In this document: positions 28,487 through 36,016 of the stretch, piece by piece
Position numbering within the stretch: position 1 is the first letter of the stretch
Layout: each line of letters starts with the position of its first letter
Assembly: GCA_937926195.1 (NCBI GenBank)
Contig: CALEXZ010000029.1
Span: 1 to 64,000 of the forward strand
DNA: 64,000 nucleotides
Direction of reading: 5' to 3'
DNA from: an uncultured Actinomyces sp.
GTDB lineage: Bacteria; Actinomycetota; Actinomycetes; Actinomycetales; Actinomycetaceae
Made by a program: the position numbers and the translations under genes
The notes under the pieces: generated by a model
Database searches by the model: none
What the model was told of the DNA's origin: nothing
What the model saw: the letters and a program-made list of their open reading frames with translations, nothing else

Positions 28487-28739
28487 ACCTCAACCAGCAC
28501 CTGAGGTCTGACGTAGCGCACCGGGCGCAGAGCAGCCCTCGCCGGGCTGCGGCGGAGTGGGTGCGCACAGCGGCGTCCGCTACGGGTGCCTCCCCTTGCT
28601 CCTGCTCCGGCCCCAAATGCGACTCTGCTCCGCTGCGCCGCTCTGGGCCTCGTCCAGCCCCCTCCCAGCCCTCGGCTCAGGGCCTGAGGGCGTGACGCAC
28701 GACGGTGCTAGCGTGGCGCCCCGACCCACGGAGGTGTAC

Positions 28740-30209
28740 GTGCCAGCAGCACCCGACTCACACGAGCCCGCGAGCTCGCACCCGGATCCCACCGGGCCTC
28801 GCGGCTCCCTGTCCGCACGGGCGCTCGACCGGCGCATCCTCGCCCTCGCCGTCCCCGCGCTCGGCGCCCTCATTGCCGAGCCCCTCTTCGTCCTCATCGA
28901 CTCGGCAATGGTCGGGCACCTGGGTGCCACCAGTCTCGCCGGTCTCTCCCTGGCCTCGAGCCTGCTGACCACCGTCGTCGGCCTGTTCGTGTTCCTCGCC
29001 TACGCCACGACCGCCACTACCGCCAGGCTCTTCGGCGCAGGCGACCGGGTTGGCGGCCTGCGGGCCGGCATCGACGGGCTGTGGCTCGCCGCCCTGCTGG
29101 GCGCGGCCGCCGCCACCCTGCTGTGGTCCCTCGCCCCCTGGGTCACCCACACCCTGGGCGCCGACGACGAGGTCGCCCGTGCCTCGGTCGCCTACCTGCG
29201 TGCCTCCGCGCCGGGCCTGCCCGGGATGCTGCTGGTCTTCGCCGCCACCGGGACGCTGCGCGGACTGCTGGACACGCGCACGCCCTTCCTTGTCGCCACG
29301 GTCGGGGCGGGGCTCAACGCGGGTCTCAATGCGATCCTCCTGTACGTCGTCGGCATGGGGGTGGCGGGATCCGGCCTGGGTACGGCGATCACCCAGTCCC
29401 TCATGGCCGTCGCCCTGGCCCTACCCGTGCTGCACGCTGCGCGGGCCGACGGCGTGAGTGTGGCGCCGCGGCGCGCGGGCCTGGGGGCGTCGCTGAGCTC
29501 GGGAGCCCCTCTGCTTGTGCGCACGATCACGCTGCGGGTCGCCGTCCTCGCGACCGTCTGGGCGGCGACCGCACTGGGCGACGTGCCGCTCGCCGCGCAC
29601 CAGGTGGTCACCTCCCTATGGTCCTTCATCGCCTTCACCCTGGACGCGCTTGCCATCGCGGCCCAGGCCCTCATCGGCACCGCACTGGGGCAGGCCGACG
29701 CCGCGCGCCGGGCCCCGGAGACCGACGTCGAGGCGGGCGAGGCCGGGGACCGGCTGACGGAGGCCGAGCCCTCGGACGCGCAGCCCTTGCTGCCGATCAA
29801 CGCCGTGCTACGTCGCTCTCTCGTGTGGGGCGTGGGCGCCTCCGCCCTCATCGGTGTCCTTGTCGCCTCCCTCAGCCCATGGCTGCCGCTCATGTTCAGC
29901 TCTGACCCTCAGGTGGTTGCCGCGACGACGCCTGCCCTCGTCGTCGCGGCCGTCTCGCTGCCGATCGCCGGCGCCGTGTTCCTCTTCGACGGTGTGCTCA
30001 TGGGTGCGGGCGACGGTGTGTACCTCGCGAAGGCGGGGATCATGACGCTGGTGCCGTACCTGCCGCTCACCGTGTCCATTCACGCGGGCTGGCCGGAGAC
30101 GGGCTCCTCGGGTCTGGTGTGGCTGTGGGCGGCTTTCGCCTGGGTCTTCATGGGCGCCCGGCTCGTCACAACGGGCCTGCGTGCCCGTTCCGACGCCTGG
30201 CGCCACTGA
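28740..30209 (+). CDS. MATE family efflux transporter
   Basis: A 489-residue multidrug/cation antiporter of the MATE (DinF-like) family with 12 hydrophobic helices. The first half contains EPLFVLIDSAMVGHLGATSLAGLSLASSLL, the family hallmark, and the second half repeats the fold. A charged linker of about 35 residues (residues about 325-360) joins the halves. Several in-frame starts exist. I choose GTG 28740 because GGAGG lies five bases before it; the frame is open from 28557. It is divergent from dnaB across the DnaA-box region. The exported substrate is unknown. Confidence 0.88.
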   Translation: MPAAPDSHEPASSHPDPTGPRGSLSARALDRRILALAVPALGALIAEPLFVLIDSAMVGHLGATSLAGLSLASSLLTTVVGLFVFLAYATTATTARLFGAGDRVGGLRAGIDGLWLAALLGAAAATLLWSLAPWVTHTLGADDEVARASVAYLRASAPGLPGMLLVFAATGTLRGLLDTRTPFLVATVGAGLNAGLNAILLYVVGMGVAGSGLGTAITQSLMAVALALPVLHAARADGVSVAPRRAGLGASLSSGAPLLVRTITLRVAVLATVWAATALGDVPLAAHQVVTSLWSFIAFTLDALAIAAQALIGTALGQADAARRAPETDVEAGEAGDRLTEAEPSDAQPLLPINAVLRRSLVWGVGASALIGVLVASLSPWLPLMFSSDPQVVAATTPALVVAAVSLPIAGAVFLFDGVLMGAGDGVYLAKAGIMTLVPYLPLTVSIHAGWPETGSSGLVWLWAAFAWVFMGARLVTTGLRARSDAWRH

Positions 30210-30230
30210 GTGCTCACCGGCCTGCCCACG

Positions 30231-30298
30231 CCTCACCCCGCCCTCCACCGGCACCTCACCCCGCCCTCCACCGGCACCTCACCCCGCCCTCCACCGGC
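30231..30298 (+). repeat. Three tandem 23-bp repeats
   Basis: Units at 30231-30253, 30254-30276 and 30277-30298 (last one a base short), C-rich and without dyad symmetry. They directly abut the palindromic element that begins at 30299. No gene lies in 30210-30387. Confidence 0.85.
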
Positions 30299-30365
30299 GA
30301 GTTCGGGGGTTACGGGCCGAGTTCGGGGTCTAAGCACTCGAACTCGACGCGTAACCCCCGAACCC
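30299..30365 (+). repeat. Palindromic element, copy 1 (MITE-like)
   Basis: Nested inverted repeat. The outer arms (30299-30314 and 30350-30365) match at 15 of 16 bases. The inner arms CGAGTTCG (30318-30325) and CGAACTCG (30339-30346) are perfect with a 13-base loop. A close copy in the opposite orientation lies at 31531-31600, on the other side of the DUF559 gene. Confidence 0.75.
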
Positions 30366-30387
30366 GACACGGGCGTGCGGCGATCGA

Positions 30388-31383
30388 CTACCGCCACAGG
30401 TCAGCAACGGGCCGCAGCGTCCCAGCCTCGGACGGCACAAGCTCGAGCAGTCTCATCCGCAGCCCGCGCTCGTCGCGCAGGTCCGCCCAGGTCACGTGCA
30501 GCCCCCGCCACCCCATCCTCGCCAGTAGGTCCCGCCGTCGCTTCTCGCGCCACAGGCTCCGCTCGTCGCGGTACTTCAGCTCGCCATCGAACTCCAGGTA
30601 GGTGCGGGCGCTCGGCCATGCGAGGTCCGGGAAGAACACGTCCGGCGAGTCCTCAAGCTCAACCGGCACCTGCGGCACGGGTACCGCCAGCCCCAGCGCA
30701 GTCACGAACCACCGCAGGACCGACTCTCCCGGGGACTCCGCCCAGGCCGAGGCCATTGCGACCACAGCCCGCGCCCGGCGCATACCCCTTCTTCCCGGCT
30801 GCGCCTCGACGGCCCTGCGCAGTGCACGCCCGACCTCAGCAACACGCTGCTCGCTGGTGGCACGCCGGTAGCGCTCGGGACGGGCGAGCGCCCGCAGTGC
30901 CGAGTCGACGACGCACACGGACTCGCGCGCAGGCAGGTCGAAGGCGCAGTCGAGGGCAGTGCGCAGCAAGGTTGTCACCGCCAGCCCGCCGACGACAGTA
31001 ATGTCCTCCTCGCCCACCGACAGCAGCCGACGACGCACCCGCACGTCCTGTCGACCAACCCGCACAGGCGGAAGGGGCTGCACCGTACGACTCGGCCGAG
31101 CACGCACGACGAGGCTGACATCCGGTTCCTGCGCGCGCACGACCAGCCCGTGAATGAGGGCGGCGGACTCGTGGCTCAGGCACCTCGCGGACGGAACGTG
31201 CTGTGACGCCGCTACGCATCTGGCCAGGCTGACCTCATGCCTGGCCTCCCAGGGCTTGACGGAGGCCAGGTCCTGGTCGGTGTAGATGCCGCGCATGACC
31301 CGCACCGGGTGGGTCATCGTCGTCGGCGGCCGGTCAGCACGCACCACGAGCGGCAGGGACGGGGGCTGTGGGTATCGCTCCAT
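30388..31383 (-). CDS. AbiEi-like / DUF559 endonuclease-fold protein
   Basis: A 331-residue protein. The N-terminal half resembles type IV AbiEi antitoxin-like proteins (RVMRGIYTDQD, CLSHESAALIHGL, EDITVVGGLAVTTLLRTALDCA). The C-terminal 110 residues look like a DUF559 / Vsr-like nuclease fold: SVLRWFVTALGL, DLAWPSARTYLEFDGELKYRD with acidic pair and Lys, and REKRRRDLLARMGWRGLHVTW. Such two-part proteins are common and poorly understood in actinobacteria. ATG 31383 is the likely start; the frame is open to 31419. The gene lies between two inverted copies of a palindromic element, inserted within an otherwise conserved rplI-to-dnaB neighbourhood. Confidence 0.75.
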   Translation of the reverse strand: MERYPQPPSLPLVVRADRPPTTMTHPVRVMRGIYTDQDLASVKPWEARHEVSLARCVAASQHVPSARCLSHESAALIHGLVVRAQEPDVSLVVRARPSRTVQPLPPVRVGRQDVRVRRRLLSVGEEDITVVGGLAVTTLLRTALDCAFDLPARESVCVVDSALRALARPERYRRATSEQRVAEVGRALRRAVEAQPGRRGMRRARAVVAMASAWAESPGESVLRWFVTALGLAVPVPQVPVELEDSPDVFFPDLAWPSARTYLEFDGELKYRDERSLWREKRRRDLLARMGWRGLHVTWADLRDERGLRMRLLELVPSEAGTLRPVADLWR

Positions 31384-31530
31384 GCGTGCGAGCGTCCTCG
31401 CACCGCAGCCCCGGGGCACGCCACGCGATCTCGCCTGTGGACAACTCGCTCGGCGCAGCGGCCTGTGGAGCCCGGCTCACGACGCTCGCAGCCGGCGCAG
31501 GCGCCCCTTCACCCGCCGCCCCCAACCCGC

Positions 31531-31600
31531 GAGTTCGGGGTTTAGGTGCCGAGTTCGAGTGTTTAGACCCCGAACTCGGCGCGTAACCCCCGAACTCGGC
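31531..31600 (-). repeat. Palindromic element, copy 2, inverted
   Basis: Reverse complement of most of the element at 30299-30365. Its minus strand reads through the same GAGTTCGGGGGTTACG arm, GGGGTCTAA core and CACTCGAACTCG segment. A degenerate 10-base-type repeat (gacgagaga) follows at 31601-31630. Together the copies bracket the DUF559 gene. Confidence 0.75.
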
Positions 31601-31630
31601 GACGAGAGACGAGAGACGACAGACGAGAAG

Positions 31631-31657
31631 AGCCCGCCACCTTGGCGGTGGCGGGCT
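31631..31657 (-). terminator. Terminator of the rpsF-ssb-rpsR-rplI operon
   Basis: Perfect 11-base arms AGCCCGCCACC (31631-31641) and GGTGGCGGGCT (31647-31657) with a five-base loop, 38 bases past the rplI stop. On the minus strand it is followed by CTTCTCG. Confidence 0.8.
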
Positions 31658-31694
31658 CCCTCTGCCGTCAGTGACGGCACGTGTACGACGGCGC

Positions 31695-32150
31695 TCAGCG
31701 CGCGGCGACGACGTTGACCTCGAGGGGGGCGACGACGTCGGCGTGCAGGCGCACGGTGGCGGAGTGACGACCGGTCGACTTGATCGGGGGGATGACCTCG
31801 ATCTTGCGACGGTCGATCACCGGGCCGCCCGCGGCCTTGACGGCCTCGGCGAGCTCGGCGGTGGTGACGGCGCCGAAGAGGCGGCCGTTGGCGCCGGCGG
31901 TGGCGGAGACCGTCACGACGTTGTCCTGCAGCCAGGCGCGGCCGGCCTGGGCCTGCTCCAGCGACTCGATGGTGCGCTTGCGGCGGGCCTCGGCCATCTG
32001 GTCGATCTGGCGCTGGGCGCCCTTGGTCCACGGCGTCGCCAGCTTGCGGGGCACGAGGTAGTTACGGGCGTAGCCGTCCTTGACCTCGACCACGTCGCCG
32101 GCCGAACCGAGCTTGGACACGTCGTGCGTGAGGATGAGCTTGGTGGTCAT
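31695..32150 (-). CDS. rplI: 50S ribosomal protein L9
   Basis: L9, 151 residues. It binds 23S rRNA domain V through its N-terminal domain (LILTHDVSKLGSAGDVVEVKDGYARNYLVPR) and extends a long helix to a C-terminal domain (RLFGAVTTAELAEAVKA ... IDRRKIEVIPPIKSTGRHSATVRLH). Last gene of the rpsF-ssb-rpsR-rplI operon, 15 bases after rpsR, before a strong terminator. Confidence 0.98.
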   Translation of the reverse strand: MTTKLILTHDVSKLGSAGDVVEVKDGYARNYLVPRKLATPWTKGAQRQIDQMAEARRKRTIESLEQAQAGRAWLQDNVVTVSATAGANGRLFGAVTTAELAEAVKAAGGPVIDRRKIEVIPPIKSTGRHSATVRLHADVVAPLEVNVVAAR

Positions 32151-32165
32151 GTCGGTGTCCTCCGA

Positions 32166-32402
32166 TCAGCGAGCAGAGCTCGAGTAGGGCAGCAGGGCCA
32201 TCTCGCGGGCGTTCTTGACAGCCTTGGCGATCTTGCGCTGGTCCTGGACGGAGACGCCGGTGACGCGGCGGGCGCGGATCTTGCCGCGGTCCGAGATGAA
32301 CTTCCGCAGGGTGGCGGTGTCCTTGTAGTCGATGGTGCCGACCCTGATGGCCTTGACCGGGCCGAGCTTCTTCTTCGGCTTACGAAGCTGAGGCTTCGCC
32401 AT
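32166..32402 (-). CDS. rpsR: 30S ribosomal protein S18
   Basis: S18, 78 residues, a primary partner of S6 on the 30S platform. From the ATG at 32402, with AAGGAG upstream, it reads [49 protein letters not shown]. The N-terminal zinc-binding cysteines found in some S18 proteins are absent, so this is the zinc-independent (C-minus) form. In actinobacteria such forms often have a zinc-containing paralogue controlled by Zur; none is visible here. Confidence 0.97.
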   Translation of the reverse strand: MAKPQLRKPKKKLGPVKAIRVGTIDYKDTATLRKFISDRGKIRARRVTGVSVQDQRKIAKAVKNAREMALLPYSSSAR

Positions 32403-32492
32403 AGTGGTACTCCTTGGTCCGAGCGCCGGGGCGCTCATACGAGATGGGGGTGTGGGTGGCGCTGTGCGCGGGCGCGGCGCCGAGGGGAACGA

Positions 32493-33056
32493 TCAGAACG
32501 GGGGCTCGTCACCGAAGCTGGTGGAGCCGCCCGTGGCCCACGGGTCGTCCTGGGCTCCGCCGGAGGGGGCGTTGTAGGAGGCCTGCTGGCCGCCGTAGCC
32601 GCCCTGGCCACCACCCTGGTAGCCCCCCTGCGGGGCACCCTGGTTGTAGCCGCCGCGGCCGCCGCCCTGGTTGTAGCCTCCCTGGCCGCCGCCCGAGGTG
32701 CGGGTGACCTGGGCCTTGGCGCGCCACAGGGACGGGCCGATCTCGTCGACCTGCATCTCCACGACGGTGCGCTGCTGGCCCTCGCGGTCCGTGTAGGAGC
32801 GCTGCTGCAGGCGCCCCTGGGCGATGACGCGCATGCCCTTGTCGAGGCTGTCGGCGACGTTCTCCGCGGCGTCACGCCACACCGAGCAGCGCATGAACAG
32901 CGTCTCGCCGTCCTGCCACTCGCCCGCCTGGCGGTTGTAGGTGCGCGGCGTCGAGGCGATCGTGAAGGACGCCACCGGCGCGCCGGAGTTGGTGTAACGG
33001 ATCTCCGGCTTGGCCGTGAGGTTGCCGATGATCGTGATGACGGTGTCGCCAGCCAT
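32493..33056 (-). CDS. ssb: Single-stranded DNA-binding protein
   Basis: SSB, 187 residues. Residues 1-110 form the OB fold ([38 protein letters not shown]). A Gly/Gln/Tyr-rich disordered linker of about 60 residues with GGYNQGGG repeats follows, ending in the acidic tip DEPPF that recruits replication and repair partners. It lies between rpsF and rpsR, the conserved position. ATG 33056. Confidence 0.97.
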   Translation of the reverse strand: MAGDTVITIIGNLTAKPEIRYTNSGAPVASFTIASTPRTYNRQAGEWQDGETLFMRCSVWRDAAENVADSLDKGMRVIAQGRLQQRSYTDREGQQRTVVEMQVDEIGPSLWRAKAQVTRTSGGGQGGYNQGGGRGGYNQGAPQGGYQGGGQGGYGGQQASYNAPSGGAQDDPWATGGSTSFGDEPPF

Positions 33057-33083
33057 ACTCGTCTACCGTTCCCCGTCCGAGGC

Positions 33084-33371
33084 TCAGGCCTCGGGACGCA
33101 GCAGCTTCGTGCGCAGGACGGACTCGTTGAGGCCGAGCTGGCGGTCGAGCTCCTGGGCGATCGCGGGCGTGGTGGTCATGTCGACGACGACGTAGAAGCC
33201 CTCGGACTTCTTCTTGATGTCGTACGCAAGACGGCGCTTGCCCCAGATGTCGACCTTGTCGACGGTGCCCCCGTTGCTGGGAACGACCTGCAGCAGCTTC
33301 TCGAGGGACGTAGCGACGGTGCGCTCGTCGGTCTCGGGCTCGAGGATGATCATGATCTCGTAGTGACGCAT
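33084..33371 (-). CDS. rpsF: 30S ribosomal protein S6
   Basis: S6, 95 residues, ferredoxin-like fold: [19 protein letters not shown] at the start and [22 protein letters not shown] in the core. ATG 33371 is preceded by GGAGGT about 11 bases upstream; the longer open frame to 33407 adds unrelated residues. First gene of the operon with ssb, rpsR and rplI. Confidence 0.97.
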   Translation of the reverse strand: MRHYEIMIILEPETDERTVATSLEKLLQVVPSNGGTVDKVDIWGKRRLAYDIKKKSEGFYVVVDMTTTPAIAQELDRQLGLNESVLRTKLLRPEA

Positions 33372-33516
33372 GCTTGGTACCCACCTCCTCTGGTCTGTGG
33401 CGGTCACGGTCTCTCCGTGACAGGAGGGTGATGCGTGGACGGCGCCGCCCGGGCGGGTGCCCGACGGCGCAGCCGGGTCACGACACTACCGGAGGGCGCA
33501 AGGCCGGGAAAGGCGA

Positions 33517-33562
33517 GGGGTCGTCCTCGGCGCGTGGGATCCAGCACGCCGAGGACGACCCC
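33517..33562 (-). terminator. Strong terminator after the PBP gene
   Basis: Sixteen-base arms 33517-33532 (GGGGTCGTCCTCGGCG) and 33547-33562, with a 14-base loop, 17 bases beyond the stop of the leftward PBP gene. Confidence 0.8.
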
Positions 33563-33579
33563 CTCACCCCGGTGCGGGG

Positions 33580-35898
33580 CTAGCCGTTCTCCCCGGGAGC
33601 GGGCCCGCCCCCTGTGGGTTGCTCGATGGGGGCCTCTGTCGGAGCGGGACCCGGTTCCTCGTCGTCGGAGGTCTCGATCGCCGTCGGCTGCTCGGTGGGC
33701 TGCTGGGTGGCGGCGGGGTCCTCAGTCGTCGGCGCGGCAGTGGGCTCGGCGGTCGGGATCGGCGTCGGGTCCTCACCGGGCTGCGGGGTGCCGTACAGGC
33801 CTCCGCGGGTGTAGGAGCCCGCGGTGCGGTCCGGGAAGCCGACCACCGGCAGCTCTGCGAGCGCCGTGGCCATGTACTCGGTGAAGATGTCCGCCGGGTA
33901 GGTGGAGCCCGTGATCTCCTCGTACTTGCCCCACGGGGTGATCGACTCCTCCGAGCCGTCCTCGCCCGTCTGGAACAGGGTCACGGCAGTGGCGACCTGC
34001 GGCGTGTAGCCCACGAACTGGGCGGACCTGTTGTCCGACGACGACCCGGTCTTGGCGGCGACCGGCCGGTTGAGCGCGAGCGCCGTCGTGCCAGAGCCGT
34101 ACTGGACGACCTGCTGCATCGCGTAGGTGGCGTCCGCCATGACACCGGTGTCGAAGACCCGCTCGCCGTCGGTGGAGGGCTGGTAGGCGACCGCGTCGGC
34201 GGAGTTGGTCACCGAGGCGACGATATGCGTGTCATGGCGCACGCCCTGGGAGGAGAAGGTCGCGTAGGCGGTGGCGATGTCGATCGTGTGCGGCGCGGCG
34301 GAGCCGAGGACGTTCTGGGTGTAGTTGTCCATCCCGGCGGTGTCCTCCGGGTAGCCGGCGCGCACGGCGACCTTGTTGGTGACCTCGGCCCCCAGGTCGC
34401 GGTTGAGCTGGACGTAGGAGGTGTTGATCGAGTACGCGGTCATGTTGATGAAGTTCGACCACGGGTATGAGACGTAGCCGAAGTTCGTGTAGGTGTTGCC
34501 GTCGATCTCCATGGGCGAGGCTCCGCTGTAGCCGTTGGAGAGCGTCGCACCGTTCTCAAGGGCCGCGACAAGGGCGAAGGGCTTGTACGTGGAGCCCGCC
34601 TGGGCGACGGCGTTGGTGGCCGCGTTGTACTGGTTGGTGAGGTAGTCGGAGCCCCCGTACAGGGCGAGGATGCCGCCGGTGGCCGAGTCGATGGACACGA
34701 GCGCGACCCTGAGGTTCTCCGAGTGACCCTCGGGAAGGTTGTTGACGGCGGCGACAGCGGCGTCCTGGTCCGTCTTGTTGATCGTCGTCACGACCCGGAA
34801 GCCGCCGGTGTCGATCTGCTGCGGAGTCAGGTCCGCCTCCTCCTCAAGCTCGTTGCGCACCATCTGCAAGAGGTAGCCGGTGGGGCCGGCGTAGACCTGC
34901 TCGGTCTGGGAGGGGATGGTCTCGGGCATGACCGCGGAGTCGTGCTGCTCCTGGGTGATGTGGCCGTCCTCGAGCATGAGGTCGAGCACGCGCTGGAAGC
35001 GCAGGGCCGCCTGATCCGGGTCGAGGGCGGGGTCCCAGGCGCTGGGGGCGGGCATGATGCCGGCGATGAGCGCGGACTCGGCGACCGTCATCTCACTGGC
35101 GGGGTGGCCGAAGTAGGCCTGGGAGGCGGCCTCGATGCCGTAGGCGCCGCGACCGAAGTAGACCGTGTTGAGGAAGGACCCGAGGATCTCCTCCTTGGAC
35201 AGCTCGCGGTCGATCTTGATGGCCATGATCGCCTGCTGGAACTTGCCGAAGTACGAGCTGGTCGTATCGATGTAGTAGTTCTTGATGTACTGCTGGGTGA
35301 GGGTCGAGGCGCCCTGCCTGCCGCCACCGCTCAGGTTGTTCCACAGGGCCCGGAGGATGCCCAGGGGGTCGACCCCCTTGTTGGTCCAGAAGGTCCGGTC
35401 CTCACTGGCGACGACGGCGTTGCCGACGTAGTCCGGCAGGGTCGAGGCGTCGATGATCGTGCGGTCGATCTCAGCGAAGGTGCCCATCTCGGTGACACCG
35501 TCGGAGTAGTAGACGGTGGTCGACTGGGCCTGGGCGAACTCGTTGGGCTCGGGGACCTTGATGACGTTGTAGGCGATGATGAAGGTCGTGGCCAGGGCGG
35601 TGACGAGGAGCAGGAAGGAGGCCAGGACGAAGCGCCAGCTGGGCAGCCAGCGGCGGACCGGGCCCTTGCCCGCGCGCGGGTAGTTGATGAGGCGACGCCG
35701 CCCTGAGGCGGTGCGCCCCGCACTGGAGTCGCGCCCCTCACCCGCCCCTCTCGTGGCGGGGCGACGAGAGCGGCTCCCGCTGCTGCGGAGGCTCCCGCTC
35801 CTGCGGCTGGGGGCGGTCTCCTTGCTGCCGCTCCTGGCGGCGTTGGACAGGCGTCGTCCGGTGGGGCGGCTGCTGCCGCTCGCGCTGGTGTCTGCCAC
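33580..35898 (-). CDS. Class A penicillin-binding protein (transglycosylase/transpeptidase)
   Basis: A 772-residue bifunctional peptidoglycan synthase (PBP1a/PonA group). A Ser/Arg-rich cytosolic tail of about 80 residues precedes one membrane anchor (RFVLASFLLLVTALATTFII). The GT51 domain shows AVVASEDRTFWTNKGVD and GASTLTQQYIKNYY. The transpeptidase has STYK (SxxK), SIN (SxN) and KTGSSS (KTG). The last 70 residues are a Thr/Pro/Glu-rich tail ending in GENG. GTG 35898 with GAGGAG is chosen: the open frame to 36240 has no matching signal. Divergent from the cation ATPase, 118 bases apart. Confidence 0.95.
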   Translation of the reverse strand: MADTSASGSSRPTGRRLSNAARSGSKETAPSRRSGSLRSSGSRSRRPATRGAGEGRDSSAGRTASGRRRLINYPRAGKGPVRRWLPSWRFVLASFLLLVTALATTFIIAYNVIKVPEPNEFAQAQSTTVYYSDGVTEMGTFAEIDRTIIDASTLPDYVGNAVVASEDRTFWTNKGVDPLGILRALWNNLSGGGRQGASTLTQQYIKNYYIDTTSSYFGKFQQAIMAIKIDRELSKEEILGSFLNTVYFGRGAYGIEAASQAYFGHPASEMTVAESALIAGIMPAPSAWDPALDPDQAALRFQRVLDLMLEDGHITQEQHDSAVMPETIPSQTEQVYAGPTGYLLQMVRNELEEEADLTPQQIDTGGFRVVTTINKTDQDAAVAAVNNLPEGHSENLRVALVSIDSATGGILALYGGSDYLTNQYNAATNAVAQAGSTYKPFALVAALENGATLSNGYSGASPMEIDGNTYTNFGYVSYPWSNFINMTAYSINTSYVQLNRDLGAEVTNKVAVRAGYPEDTAGMDNYTQNVLGSAAPHTIDIATAYATFSSQGVRHDTHIVASVTNSADAVAYQPSTDGERVFDTGVMADATYAMQQVVQYGSGTTALALNRPVAAKTGSSSDNRSAQFVGYTPQVATAVTLFQTGEDGSEESITPWGKYEEITGSTYPADIFTEYMATALAELPVVGFPDRTAGSYTRGGLYGTPQPGEDPTPIPTAEPTAAPTTEDPAATQQPTEQPTAIETSDDEEPGPAPTEAPIEQPTGGGPAPGENG

Positions 35899-36016
35899 GC
35901 GCTCCTCGTTTCGGATCGGGGCCGCGGCCGCGGGGCCGCACGGAACGCCGTCATTATGGCGTCTACGGGACGCGAGTGACAGGACGCAGGTCACGAGAAG
36001 CCGCTGAATACGCCCC

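Noticed and set aside
30231..30298. Possible short CRISPR
   Set aside because: Repeats are directly tandem without spacers and no cas genes are present.
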